A stretch of DNA of 64,000 nucleotides from Trifolium pratense (GCF_020283565.1 NC_060060.1:73517257-73581256); one strand, 5' to 3'. Counted from the first letter of the stretch, positions 23,315 through 35,338 are shown. The notes: generated by a model not told the origin, from the letters alone. Translations and numbers: made by a program.

Positions 23315-26240
23315 ATGAATCGTGTATTATCATCATCATTTTACAAACACTGTAACAGAGCAATTCACCAAACCATACCAAAGCACCGAAACGAAACCCA
23401 ACTCCAAACCGCCGGTCCGGTAGCTTCTCTCATAAAATCCCGCTCCGTCATACGATTCCGAGGACCCGACACCGTCAAATTCCTTCAGGGACTATTAACC
23501 AACGATATACGCAAATTTGGTGAACCTATTGGCGATAAAACTGCCAATTTTCCTACACCCAATGTTCCCACTACTTCTGTTACTCCTATCTATGCTGCCT
23601 TGTTAACACCTCAAGGTAGATTCCTCTACGACCTCTTTCTCTATAAACCGCCAAACTCTGATACTAAACTTGATACTACCGGTACTGGACCTGCTTCTGA
23701 TCCGAATCAACCCTTTGAATTGTTTGCTGATGTTGATGCTTCTGTTTTGGATGAATTGTTGGCAACGTTTACCAAGTGAGTTAGTGTCACTGCTTTTTTC
23801 ATTCACTTCTGTTTATTTATTTCTTCTGTATCATTTCATCATGATTTTAGTGTTTATTTATTTGCATTTCTATTTGATTTGGGTAATTTTTAATTAGGTG
23901 GTGGATAGATAGATAGAGATCATTAGTATTATATACCCGAACTTATAATTCTTGCATTTACTTTCATTTAGCTTAAGCTAGTCTAGTAGCATTCATAAAT
24001 CCTAGGTAACAATACTGATATTGTTATTTGGACAGCTTCATCTCGGTTCAAACCCGAGACCTTAGTGATATTTGCCACTTTGTCTACCGACAAAAAAATC
24101 AGTCTAGTTGTAGTAACTCGTGTTGAACAACATCACTCTTTAGAGAGTGCGTTGCATGTTAATTTACTAAGTTGTTATGTATCATTTCATGATCATTTTA
24201 ATTTGCATTTCTATTTGATTTAGGTCATTTTTTATTAGGTGGTGGATAGATAGAGATCATTGGCATTATATACCTTAACTTAGAATACTTGCATTTGCCT
24301 TCGGGCCCGATTGGTTCGAGGTAGAGGGGAGGGGAGGGGAGGGGAGGTGACAAAAAAATATTTCTTTTTATTAAATCATTTTTTCAAAAAAAAAAAAAAA
24401 AACGTTTTTTATTCTTGAAAAAAAGAAACAAAATTTAAAAACAAATTTTTTAAAAATGTTCCCTCACAATTTAAAATGTTCTATGAATTTAAAATATTCC
24501 TTTTGCCAATTTAAAACGTTTTTTTAACCAATCAAATCTCTCTAATGATTGAGATTTTTTGTTTTTAATTTTTTTTTTCAAGAATAAAAAACTTTTTTTT
24601 TAAAAAAAAAGATTTAATAAAAATAAATATTTTTTTTGTCAAGATTACCCCCCTCACCTCCCCCTCCATCTACCTCGAACCAATCGAGCCCATTTACCTT
24701 AAGCTAGTCTAGTAGTGTAGCTAAACTGGCAATACCAATACCAACATTGTTAAGTTAGACACTCACGGTGTTAGTTTTGGTGGTATTTGTCACTTTGTCT
24801 ACAGACCGTAAAAACCAGTCTAGTAGTAGTAACTTGTTGAATAACATCATTCTTTAGAGAGTGTGTTGCATGTTAATTTAGTAAGTAGATAAGTTCCAAC
24901 CTAGAACCTTTTTTAATGTCCCTAACTCACCATCTGTTTGGATATATATCACATGTTATTTAAATTAAGGCGGTGATAACAAGATGCAGAGCAATAACAC
25001 AATTTTCTTGTTAGGAATTAGTAATAGAAAATAGATTGGTAAATAGAGTTATTAGTAACAATGATAGATTAATAAGTAGATTGGTTGATATATTGTTGAC
25101 TATTTCCTCAGCTTTGTAGGCAGCACCTTCCCTTACTCTTACTCTTTTTGTTTCTCTTATTTATGAGATTTGCTTGTGGAGACTTTAAAGTTATTAGTGC
25201 TGCAGGTACCGGTTGAGGTCGAAGGTTGAAATTGATAATGTTGCTAGCGAATTCTCATGTTGGCAGCGTTATGGTTCTGGCCCTTCTGCCAATTCCTCGG
25301 ATGTAGAAGAACCAGAAGCAGCGTCTGTTGGGTGGGGAGCTGGTGAGGATGGTGCTGCAATGTCGTCCTCTAGTGAGGGTAATCTTGGATGGCAATGGTT
25401 TAAGGATCCCAGATTGGCCTGTCTTGGTTTCAGAGGGATCTTTCCATCAAATATCATTCGTTAGTATCAGCCCCTTTGCTGGCTAATTAGATATTTTGGC
25501 TGTAATTTTTTATAAATAATTTGGTCTTACTAACTCGTTTGTGTTTCAGCACCTCTAATTGAGGCTGACAAAGAGACTGATGAACAGAATTACCTTATGT
25601 GGAGAATAGAGAAGGGAGTAGCAGAAGGATCAATTGAGATTCCAAAAGGTTCATAATTCCCTTACTTTTAACAAACTTATTCTAAGAAGAGTGAGTACTT
25701 CTGAGGATGAAAATCTTGATTTATTTATCGTGTTCAGGTGAAGCAATGCCACTTGAGTATAATCTAGTTGGCCTTAATGCAATCAGCTTTGACAAAGGTT
25801 GCTATGTCGGGCAGGAACTCATAGCACGTACACACCACAGAGGGGTGATTCGGAAGCGATTAGTTCCTCTAAGGTTTCAAGATAATGATGGGAAAGGTAA
25901 TTAGTAGTAGTTGTCTTCTTTAGTATTATGATATCTATTGCCCAACTTTATATAATGATGAATGAACTCTGAGCCTTTCGTTTCTGCTATTCTAGAAGTC
26001 ATAGACAAAGTCATTCCTGGCTCCGAAGTAGTAAACAGAGAATCTGGGAAAAAAGCTGGTTTAGTGACTACTGCTCTGGGATGTCGTGGGTTGGGGCTCT
26101 TGCGGCTGGAGGAAGCTTTAAAAGGTTCCACTGCTTTGTCCATTCAAGGACAAGAGGATGTGAAGGTTGTCGCTAGTAAACCAGATTGGTGGCCTTCTGA
26201 TTGGCTTCAAGATCTTCAACAGCACACTGCTTTTGCATAG
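23315..26240 (+). CDS. IBA57: IBA57 homologue, mitochondrial Fe-S cluster assembly factor (GcvT-like)
   Basis: Five exons, 23315-23775, 25206-25459, 25550-25648, 25738-25896 and 25996-26240, give 405 aa. The first about 30 residues ([20 protein letters not shown]) are rich in Arg, Ser and Lys with no acid, fitting a mitochondrial targeting peptide. [20 protein letters not shown] and QGLLTNDI start the folate-binding GcvT-like fold. The family signature KGCYVGQE is at 291-298, followed by [15 protein letters not shown]; its Cys is the residue important in IBA57. The C-terminal barrel ends in [13 protein letters not shown], as in the plant homologue At4g12130. IBA57 works with ISCA1/ISCA2 to build [4Fe-4S] clusters for aconitase, lipoate synthase and others in mitochondria. 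Phases match at all four junctions (AA|G, C|CA, G|GT, G|AA). Intron 1 is 1430 bp and contains a duplication and a MITE. Confidence 0.94.
23829..24880. repeat. ~350-bp tandem duplication in IBA57 intron 1, second copy split by a MITE
   Basis: Copy 1 (about 23829-24178) and copy 2 (about 24179-24880) share gtatcatttcat, gcatttctatttgattt, a ggtggtggatagatag word, the cttgcattt...cttaagctagtctagtag stretch, and the catcac/attctttagagagtg piece. Copy 2 is interrupted at 24303-24691 by a MITE, so copy 1 preserves a version of the empty site. Confidence 0.75.
24303..24691. mobile_element. Foldback MITE with gggcccgattggttcgagg ends
   Basis: The 389-bp element has inverted ends gggcccgattggttcgaggt and, on the opposite strand, gggctcgattggttcgaggt. 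The arms extend inwards for well over 100 bp through G-rich (ggggaggggagg) and A-rich sequence. Comparison with the first copy of the surrounding duplication suggests that no bases were duplicated at the insertion point. Confidence 0.7.
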
Positions 26241-26669
26241 GATGCTCAATCTCATTCAAAAGACAAGTATCTTTTAACAAGTAAGTGGATAAGGAAACTG
26301 TGACGGCGACGGTAGTGGATTTTCTTGCTGAGTGAGTTATGGAAACGACAGTTAAGTCATATTTCCTCCTTAGAAACCTTAATGTAGAACAATTTTGTTT
26401 TCGTTAGAAAAGAATCATTATGTATTTTATTATAAATTTGTACAAAGCCCTGCCGTCAAATTCATTTTGCTTGATGAGTAGTATAAGCTGGAAAAATATA
26501 ACCAGTGTAAACTTAATGGCACAGAGAGACCATTTGTACCAGATGAATAATGAAAGGCTAGAAAGTTTGGATATCTATGTTCCTAATATCAATGTAGTAG
26601 ACAGACTTGTTACTTTATCAAAAAAATAAAAAGCAGTAGATTTTTTATTTTAAGCTGCTATATTTATAG
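26241..26669. other. 3' flank of IBA57
   Basis: Expected 3' UTR. The small frame at 26420-26629 has no recognisable motif. Confidence 0.4.
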
Positions 26670-26860
26670 GAGGAGTGCTAGCAACACACTCCAATAACAA
26701 ACACACTCTAACACACTCTCTTTTATTGGTTAAAATTTATATGGGTCCCATAAAAGTTATATGGGTCCACATTTTTTTATGGGACTCATGTGAATTTCAA
26801 CCAATAAAAGAGAGTATGTTGGAGTGTGTTTGTTAAAGAGTGTGTTGCTAGCATTATTCA
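26670..26860. mobile_element. Foldback MITE, Mutator-like (9-bp target duplication)
   Basis: The 191-bp element has inverted ends centred on tgctagcaacacactc and internal arms with ctcttttattggtt and its complement. A perfect 9-bp duplication, TATTTATAG, flanks it at 26661-26669 and 26861-26869. Confidence 0.8.
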
Positions 26861-26869
26861 TATTTATAG

Positions 26870-27416
26870 TTGTTAGGGAAATATCATTGATCCTTAGTGA
26901 CTTTAAGAACAAAATGTAAAATCAACTGCATTGTCTGCCATCTATGATGGAAATATCGTGTATGATAATACTATCATTGGAGTAGCTCAGTTAATTACAA
27001 GGCATCACTTTTGTTGTAATTAACTTAACCGTCTGAATAGTTATAGTTTTGTTCCATCAGTTCCATCAAAAGAGGCATCTTGTTGTATCATTATAATAAT
27101 TCATAATTCATTCTGACTCTATATATGAATATGAAAGAGAGTTTCTTTCTCTTGATGTATTTTTCACATATCAAACATGGGGGATTCTAGTGTGGGTAAG
27201 TGGATGATGTCTCCCACCGGTGAAGAACTAATTTTCCACCACTAGATGTGTTGGAAATACAATGAATGGTGTGGATGATTTACAGGGAAATTGTTGCTAC
27301 GGTGTATTAGTAGGTTTTTTTAAAATTTATCTTTTCTTTTATACTTTTATGAATGATTTGATTGAAGTTAATAATTATTTTTTGGAATTTGATATTACTT
27401 TCCCTGTGAATTATTT
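26870..27416. other. Intergenic, no gene recognised
   Basis: AT-rich spacer. At 27181-27230 the word ggattctagtgtgggtaag followed by tctcccaccggtgaag resembles the ends of the Mutator-like family seen at 32646 and 34039, so a single transposon end may be present. Confidence 0.3.
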
Positions 27417-27419
27417 TAA

Positions 27420-28690
27420 GAGTGTGTTTGGATGAGGGAATTTTTTGGGGTAAAGTAATGTTTTGAGGGAATTCAAATGATTTGAGATGAATTTCATTGT
27501 TTGGATGAAAATTTGAAGAATTTTCAAAATGATTGAAATTTATGAAGTATTTTGTTCAAGTTTAATTTAGAGAATTTCAAAATTACATCTAAAACCAAAT
27601 AATTTGAAATTCTTTCTTCTTCATAAACTTTTAAAAATTACTAATTGATCGTAAAACCTAAAATTAGCCGAAAAACTTAAAATCTACGATAAACGCTAAA
27701 TCGGCCGAAAATCCAAAAATCGGCAGAAAAAACCTAAAATCGGCCAAAAGCCCCAAAAATCGACTATAAACACTAAAAACGGCCGAAAACTCAAAAAATT
27801 GGCAGAAAAACCTAAAATCGGCCAAAATTTAAAAAATCGTCAATAAACCCTAAAATCGGCTGAAAATCCAAAAAATAGGCCGAAAAACCAAAAATCGACC
27901 GAAAACCCAAAAAATCGGCCGAAAACCTAAAATCGGCCAAAATCGAAAAAATTGACTATAAACCCTAAAATCGGCCGGAAACCCGAAAAATCGGCAAAAA
28001 AAACCTAAAATCGGCCAAAATTAAAAAATCGACTATAAACCCTAAAATCGGCCGAAAATCCAAAAAATCGGCCGAAAAACCAAAAATTGACCGAAAACCC
28101 AAAAAATCGGCTGAAACCCTAAAATCGGCCAAAATCCAAAAAATCGACTATAAACCCTAAAATCGGCCGGAAACCCGAAAAATCGGCAAAAAAACCTAAA
28201 ATCGACTATAAATCCTAAAATCGGCCGAAAACCAAAAAAATCGGCCGAAAAAACCAAAAATCGACCGAAAACCCAAAATCGGCCAACATCCAAAAAATCG
28301 GCCGAAGAATCTAAAATCGTCCCTAAACCCAAAAAACTCAATTTTTTCGGATTATCGGCCGATTTTATGGTTTTCGGCCGATTTTAGGTTTTTCGGCCGA
28401 TTTTATGGTTTATAGTCGATTTTAGGTTTTCAGCCGATTTATGGTTTTTGACCGATTTTTTCGGTTTTTCGGCCAATTTTTGGGTTTAGGATCGATTTTA
28501 TTAAAATAAATAAAATTAAATGAAGGAAATTCAATTACATTACCCAAACAAAGAAGTTTACAATTGATGGAATTTCAACACTTTATCCAAACACTGGAAT
28601 TTGAAAATCAAGGGAATTCAATTGAATCAATTGAATTGCTTAGTATTTAAAATCCCTTGAATTTCTAGAATCCCTCATCCAAACACACTC
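27420..28690. mobile_element. Tourist/Harbinger-type element filled with a minisatellite
   Basis: The 1271-bp element has 20-bp perfect inverted ends, gagtgtgtttggatgaggga. TAA flanks both sides (27417-27419 and 28691-28693). Subterminal regions repeat gaattcaaatg/caattgaattc words. The whole centre (about 27655-28495) is a minisatellite rather than coding sequence. No transposase is present. Confidence 0.8.
27655..28495. repeat. Minisatellite of aaaatcggccgaaaaccc units that changes strand
   Basis: From about 27655 to 28335 the units read atcggccgaaaaaccc-like on the + strand with many variants (cgactataaacccta, cggccaaaat). From about 28345 to 28495 the same word is present as its reverse complement (tttttcggccgattttaggt). 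The core CGGCCG is itself palindromic. The minus-strand frame at 28042-28341 is a translation of this repeat and not a gene. Confidence 0.85.
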
Positions 28691-30252
28691 TAAGTTTTTA
28701 AAATCAAAATATATATAAAGAAACTGTATTAATTTCAAAACTTGATGCACCTTTATTATTGTAATTGTAAGGGTTAAAAAAAAACCAATTTTATTTTTAC
28801 GACAATGTAATGATAATAATAACAAGCAACATATTCTTCAAAAAAAAAAAAAAACAAGCAGCATAAATTTGAAAACCGTCGTCACTGAAACTATGTTTCG
28901 TCACTATTAGAAGCACTTAGTGCGTCTGTTGGTTATACGTCGGGAAACTCGAAACGCGAGTTTACCACACCCAAAACGCGATTTCCGCGTCTGATTATTT
29001 TGGCGGTGGAGAACGGCAAACGCGAGTTCCGCCCCTTTATGACAGTTTGCACTATAATTTTGGCTTTATTTTATTTTAGAGTTGTTATGGCATGAATCAT
29101 TTTTGACATTTTTGGGCAAAGGAAAGCAGGATGTGCCATGGCTGCTGCTCCTGCATTTTTTGGTATGTGCTACAGTAACATCTCCAAGGTTAGAGCTGAT
29201 ACTAGGATGGGCTCTATATTGTGGGTTAAAACAGATTAAGAGATGGGCTCCAAAACCAAAGTCCAAAGGCCCATTGTATCTTTTTTATGTTTTTTTGCAT
29301 AAGAAATTACAAGTATAATTGATTATGCATTTTAATCTAAAAGAACATAAATAATTAAACTTAACAATACACTATAACTATCGTAAAAAAAAACACTAAT
29401 TTTTTGGGTTTAATATGTTTTTAGTCCCTACATTTTGTCATATAGTCAAGAATAGTCCCTACATTTTTCTTATACAATGCAAAAAAAATTCTACACTTTT
29501 TTTTTGGGGTCCTTAACTACTTGTGTGTTTGACTACAATGCAACTTGGCGCCTATTATGCTTATGTAATTTTATTTTTTTTACATTTGCTGGGCTTCTTG
29601 CTGTTTGTTGGTCTTTTCTGGGCTTTTTGCTGTTTAATGGCCTTTGCTGACCTTTTCTGGGCTTTTTTGTTGTTTGTTGGGTTTAAGGTACAATGAAATG
29701 TTTATTGTAATTTTGGTTGCATCGCATGTTTAACCCACAATGGCTAAGCAATATATATTAGTATTGGTAATATAATATCATTGGACCTTTGTTAATCACA
29801 TAATTTGCTTCAAACTGTCAACGACCACAAATACATACATTGATCGAACTGGAATAATAAGCCAATTGGAACATCCAATGGATTCGTACGTAGCTTATCT
29901 CTGATTTTCGCTTCTTTGTAATACACTTACTTAACTTTTTTTTTTTTTTACAACAATACACTTACTTAACTTTTTTTTTTAAAGACAAAGAACGATCATT
30001 ATATCTTCTATTGTAACAATGGTAACAAAAAAATGGATTTGTGTTGAACCTGAACCATGAAATTCTATCTCAGCGTAAATATATCAAATTCTTCTTATTC
30101 AAAAATAACTCGGCAGAATTTGCTATTTTATTTTCTGCTTTTACACAAATAACTTGCTACCATGAAATGCTGCTTGTACACCATTTCCAACATAAGAGAA
30201 ACATGGTAACAAAGAAATAGATTTGTGTTGAACTTGAACCTGAATATGAATA
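28691..30252. other. Intergenic, no intact gene
   Basis: The segment 28915-29030 has unusual CG-rich words for this window (acgcgagtttacc, cgcgatttccgcg, acgcgagttccgcc) and may be an old retrotransposon piece. At 29590-29685 a degenerate repeat of ttgctgtttgttgg and ttttctgggctttt occurs two to three times. No domain was recognised in the frames. Confidence 0.35.
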
Positions 30253-30450
30253 TTATTTTTTCCGTTCGGGGCGCCAAGATAGGCCTCGTGCTTCCATAAC
30301 ATTTCCGGCCCTTGAAAGTCCCACAATCATTGTGGTATAGGTGTAAGTATTGGGTTTTAACCCTTTTTCCTGCATTTCTTGCCAAAATACGAAGGCTTTA
30401 TTAAACTTTCTAATCACACAAAGACCATTTATCATAATGCTGCAAGTCAT
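30253..30450 (-). pseudogene. PPR protein fragment
   Basis: The frame gives TCSIMINGLCVIRKFNKAFV followed by FWQEMQEKGLKPNTYTYTTM and IVGLSRAGNVMEARGL. This is the end of one and a full copy of a P-type pentatricopeptide repeat (35 aa, with the LKPNTYTYTTMI motif). PPR proteins bind organellar RNA. Only about 1.5 repeats are present, with a stop soon after and no targeting peptide or further repeats on either side, so this is a gene relic. Confidence 0.7.
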
Positions 30451-31952
30451 TCCATTAACTTAATCATTTATATAAATAAATAAATACAACCTCAGTGAAT
30501 AACAACAATCAACAGGCTAATCACAGTTTCAAAATAGATAAATAAATTCACCAAATAACCACAAGCAACAAGCTTGGTTTGTTACAAAACATAGTACCTT
30601 ACACAACATAGATAACCATTAATACTTTAGTTCACTAACGATCATGAAGTAACACAAAATGAAACCAAAGTCAACAACGTAAATTTTACAACACATTAAC
30701 TAAGTCAGATTGAGGCAAATAAATTGCATGAAAACATGTCCAGCACCTGAAATAAAATCAAACGCAGTAATATAAGCTACAACACGACAAAAACATTGCA
30801 CAAAAAAAAGTTTAATGTAATGTACTAAAAGTTAAGGGCGCCAAACTTACTAGTATCATATTCAAAACCATCATATGAAGCACCCCATACACTTTCAATT
30901 CTGTCTTCCCATTACCTACAAAAAATTATTCCCATTTGTCAAATATTGAATGAATAACTAACTAGACATACTGAAAAAGAATTAAAAAATACGTGTCAAC
31001 TTACAGTTTGATTAAGTAAGTCAGACATGCCTTGTGTACCAACAGTAGTGGTCAATGGTGATTGGATATGTATGAGTTTTAATATCTAATAATAATTACA
31101 ATATTATATTCTCAATTAATAATTACCAAAGAGAAAAAACCGGAACAACCTCTAATAGCAGGTAAAAATCACTCTTCACGGGTGTGAGATATGTTTCACT
31201 CTGTCACCCTAGAATCTGCCCAACACCAAATGCTAAAGTAAAAAGAGTGACTATACAAATAGGCAACCAGTGCATCAAATACTAGTGCAGACCATGCAGC
31301 ATAACGGCATAATCATGCATAAAAAACCTACTCTATCAGCAGAGTTAAAAACACAGCATAACAGAAGGCTATATAAACAGTATAACGCTCTGGAAATATT
31401 AGCTTTCGACCCACACAAAACTAATCAGCTACATACATTATTACTCGAAGGCACTGGAAGCGGAATGAGCTTCAGAATTTTAAGTTTTAGTGCTTCTATA
31501 CTGTAAGGTACACAAGGGTAGTCAAAGGTTAGACAAAATGTACAGCATAGGTACTGAAGACGTGCCTCGAAAGAGCTATCATGGGCACGGCAAGTGACAT
31601 GGCAGCTAACAAGGCTCAGTCTAGCGTGGGAGAGTGAAGTAGGTCTCCCACCATGGGTGACTTTGTTTTAACCATAGATTCAATTATGTCATACCATAAT
31701 ATTCTACACCACTCACACTATATCACATATTCTCTACTTTCACAATTGTTTCTCTCTCCACCGTCTCTATCACACTCACAAAATCCATCACAACACACTC
31801 ATTGGCACCTTCACCACATCACAACAATATTTGACAGCAGCAAGCAAGAATAAACTTACTAAATCTTTAAATATATTTTCAATAAGAACACCATTCAAAA
31901 CTCAAAAGTCAAGAACATCACCATCTCCAACAAAGATCCAACAAAGAACACA
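30451..31952. other. Intergenic, no gene recognised
   Basis: AT-rich spacer. Two stretches resemble ends of the Mutator-like family found further on: 31155-31220 (cgggtgtgagatatgtttca, then accctagaatctgcc) and 31615-31665 (tctagcgtgggagagtgaag, ctcccaccatgg). I could not pair them by a target duplication. Confidence 0.3.
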
Positions 31953-32227
31953 CTACTTCCTGGAATTTTTTATATTTTTCAAACAATGAAGAAGGGGAAC
32001 AACATGATAGTTAATTGAAATTAAAGATTTAATCTTACTATAATTTGTGTGATAAAGATTCAAGCTTCAATAATTTAAGAAAGAAAAAATCACTACTTCC
32101 TGGAATTTTTTATTTTTTCAAACAATGATAGTTCAATCTTGACAAGTAAGAATTGAAATTAAAGATTTAATCTTACTATAATTTATGTTATAAAGATTCA
32201 AGCTTCAATAATTTAAGAAAGAAAAAA
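31953..32227. repeat. Two-copy tandem duplication, about 137 bp per unit
   Basis: Both copies run from cactacttcctggaatttt through aaagatttaatcttactata to aagattcaagcttcaataat and gaaagaaaaaat. Copy 1 ends near 32089 and copy 2 near 32227. They differ by small indels in the middle. Confidence 0.8.
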
Positions 32228-32240
32228 TGAAGGTATGTGT

Positions 32241-32600
32241 TCAAATTTTCATTTTGTGTATCAACCACTCCAATGTTTGAAACCACATAATAAGTGTAAC
32301 AATTCCCTGCGAAACCATCAATATGTGATCTCCATCGGGAGGCTCGGGGGGTGGTGTAGGAACGGAAGATGCCCGTGTCCCTTGGAACTCCCCGTGTTTC
32401 AATTGAAAATTGTGATCCGGTGGTTTTGGCGGTGGCGACATTAAGTTGTTCTAAACAGCTGCATTATTAGGTGGTTCAGGTGGTAGCAGAGGGTTCGATG
32501 CTGCAGCAACTGGTGTGGTGGTTTAGGTAGTGGTGTCTCATACCATTCTGTGAAAGTTGTAAGGCTTGTAAGGTCTGACTGAACCTGCTTCCCATTCCAG
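32241..32600 (-). pseudogene. Possible Pro-rich protein relic
   Basis: On the - strand one frame reads TPVAAASNPLLPPEPPNNAA, a TAG stop, then NNLMSPPPKPPDHNF and SVPTPPPEPPDGDHI before ending in a hydrophobic stretch. The repeated PPEPP/PPKPP spacing and higher GC content suggest former coding sequence. I do not recognise the gene. It has no start upstream and carries at least one stop, so at best it is a remnant. Confidence 0.3.
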
Positions 32601-32645
32601 CCATTAACTCTAGCCACAGAGCCTAGAATTAAGCTAGTCCAAGAG

Positions 32646-33389
32646 GGCGGAGGCTAGGGTGAGGGAGCCTCTCATATAGCTCACGGGTGAACTACCAAAA
32701 GATTGAATCTGGACCATTCGTTGGTGAAAATGCATGATACATACGCCACACTGTATCAATGTCCCTCTCTTCTCTCTCTACCTTTACCTTGACATTTTTC
32801 TCAATATTCATTAATGTTCTTTCCTAATACACCTAATACAATGTTTCAGAATTCAGATGCTTCCCCTAATGTTCTTTCCTTCATTTCTCTATTAATCTCA
32901 CTATCACTTTTTTTTCTTCATTCAAATTCTAACACTTTCTACATCCTCTCAAGATCAATTTTTTAAAAATTTATTTTAAAGTTTTTTAATTGAATTGAAG
33001 GCTTTTGAAGCTGAAGTTTCTAAAAATTCATGATAATCAATGGAGTTTCAAGTCTTAAATCTATGTTCCATCACCTTGGAAATTTCAAGAATGGTCAATC
33101 ACCACTTCAGAGGAATCAATAGAAGTTATGGAAAAGGTTGAAATTGACGAAAAAGTAGAGTCATAACAAATCAAAAAAATACAAAGAATAAAAAGAAATC
33201 ATGAACAATAATCAGGAAATGGAAAAAATACGAAGTAAAATAAAATCCAGGTTAACAAGAGCATGGAGAAGAAAGGGAAAAATATGGTATAAAAACTTAC
33301 ACTAAAATATATAGACCTCTAAATCTAACAGCCATTAAGAGTTGCCACTGGTGAGAGATATGATAGGCTCTCTCACCCTAGCATGAGCC
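32646..33389. mobile_element. Mutator-like non-autonomous element (9-bp target duplication)
   Basis: The 744-bp element has inverted ends of about 45 bp: ggcggaggctagggtgaggg on the left and ggctcatgctagggtgagag from the right on the opposite strand, both continuing with agcct.tcatat. A perfect 9-bp duplication, GTCCAAGAG, flanks it at 32637-32645 and 33390-33398. The interior is AT-rich and noncoding. Confidence 0.85.
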
Positions 33390-33613
33390 GTCCAAGAGAG
33401 AACACATTGCTCACACATTTCAGCAAACACTTGGTGGGCAAAATTGAGTAAACCAGATTGTGCATAAAATTGTATTTGAGAATTCCAACAATGTAAGTTT
33501 TAAAGGGTCATTGCATATAAATTTTAGAGTGAAGACTCATTTTGATCCTCACAAATTTTTTACCGGACAATTTAGTCGTTAACAAAAATAAAATCCAAAT
33601 TTTTTATAGGGTC

Positions 33614-33777
33614 ATGCTAACTAGTGCCCCCGGGGCACTAGTTAAGGATACAAAAAAAGCAATTTTTGCATTGGAAATTACACTTTTTATACTTTACAAA
33701 CATTGACTACACAAGTTTCAATGTAATTTTACTATAATTAGTATCCTTAACTAGTGCCCCGGGGGCACTAGTTAGCA
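33614..33777. mobile_element. Small foldback MITE with self-palindromic ends
   Basis: Ends atgctaactagtgccccc and the complementary gggggcactagttagcat pair with each other. Each end also folds on itself, because actagtgcccc is followed by its own complement ggggcactagt. The 164-bp unit is noncoding, and I found no clear target duplication. Confidence 0.65.
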
Positions 33778-34038
33778 TTTTCCTTTTTTATATAAACAAT
33801 TCTCCAAATAATATGTAGTTATATGACAAGAAAATTTTAAAATTTTGATTGAATGTTACTATTTAAAATACTATCAAAATTAAAACATAATAGCAACATT
33901 CACTTACTTCCCCTGAAGCTACGTTCACAAACAATGGATTTTGACTGTTTGGTCTACCCTCCATGACTCAAAGCCTACATATTTAACAGACATAGCAAAT
34001 GTTTAACCATCCCTCTATGAAAATCTTTATGAATTTGA

Positions 34039-34598
34039 GGCGGATTCTAGCGTGAATAGTCGACAAAAAATGAAGGATTTAAGGGAAATAATTAAGCCGG
34101 ATAAACTTACCTCAAAGAACCTTCCGTTGTCTTCACTTTGCTCTGCTTCTCGATCGATCCAAACCAGTTGTCTTTGCTCGTTTGATTTGCTACAATGAAA
34201 GTATGAATGTTGATTTGCTACAATGGAAGGATTTGAAAATTTGAGGTAAAGAAGGGTTTGTCAACTTGTTTAGCCAATTCAATGTCCTCGTCCACACCAA
34301 CTTGTTAGATCTTAAATATGTTAATTTTATTTAGTTCAATGGTTATGGACTGGAGGAAGGAGCAATGCGGTGGATCCTGCGGTGGGGGGAAGGAAGAAGA
34401 TGGAAGGATTTGTTAGGTGAGAAAGTATTTGTTTTTGTTAACAATAATAATTAAAATATTATATTCTCAATTCTCAATTAATAATTAATAATTACTTAAA
34501 AAAAAAAAAAAAAAAAACAGGAGCAACCTTTGATAGCCGGTAAAAATACTCTCTCACCAGTGAGAGATATGTTACTCACACCCACGCTAGCATCCGCC
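34039..34598. mobile_element. Probable Mutator-like MITE of the ggcggat.ctagcgtg family
   Basis: The left end ggcggattctagcgtg matches the right end (ggcggatgctagcgtg on the opposite strand) at 15 of 16 bases. The right end continues into gggtgagtaacatatctctc, related to the ends of the 32646 element. The flanking nine bases do not match, so the element boundaries or its integrity are uncertain. An A-run lies at 34498-34517. Confidence 0.5.
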
Positions 34599-35338
34599 AT
34601 CAAACATGGCATCTAGTGCTGAAACTTCTTGGGACTTTTATCATCTTCCATTCTGTTTTGGCTCTGCAAACTCTGCATCAATGGCAGGTTCCTTCACTAC
34701 ACCAGAAGAATATCAACAAGTTTCAGGCAAATCTGCAATGCTACAGTACAGGCATATCTATAGGAGGTAGCAATCAAATTTCACTACCACATTTATGTCT
34801 TAGTAACATTCGCCTTTATTAAAATGTCACCAAATTACCAATGAGTTTTAAATTGAATCTATTGTTTATAGTTGAAGCTAGGGTGACAGGTACTATTACT
34901 TATGGGCAAAAGTTATTATCCATAAGCCAAATCTTTATGGATGGTACATAAGTTAATCCCAGCCATCAGATTCATCTTCATCATCGCACTGTTCATAACA
35001 CTATTCATCGCACTGTTCATCATCATCATCATCGCGCTGTTCATCTTCTTCTTCTTGATCACTGTTCATCTTCTTCACGAAAACGAAACAGTGAAACGCG
35101 ATCTTCTTCTTCTTTTTCCAATTTCGAACGCGATCTGGAAAATCGAAATCGAAAAATCAAATCTATTTCGATTTCGATTTGATTTGATTCATCTTCGCGA
35201 AAAATCAACTCCGATTTCGAACGCGATCTGATTCATCTTCGTTAAAAAATCAATTCTGATTTCGATTTGATTTTCCCTTTCGATTTCGATTTTCCCTTTC
35301 GATTTGATTTTCCCTATTTTTCGAAGAAGAAGATGAAC

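Noticed and set aside
28042..28341. 99-residue open frame with GF.PILGF repeats
   Set aside because: It is a reading of the cggccgaaaa minisatellite; the apparent protein repeat only reflects the DNA repeat.
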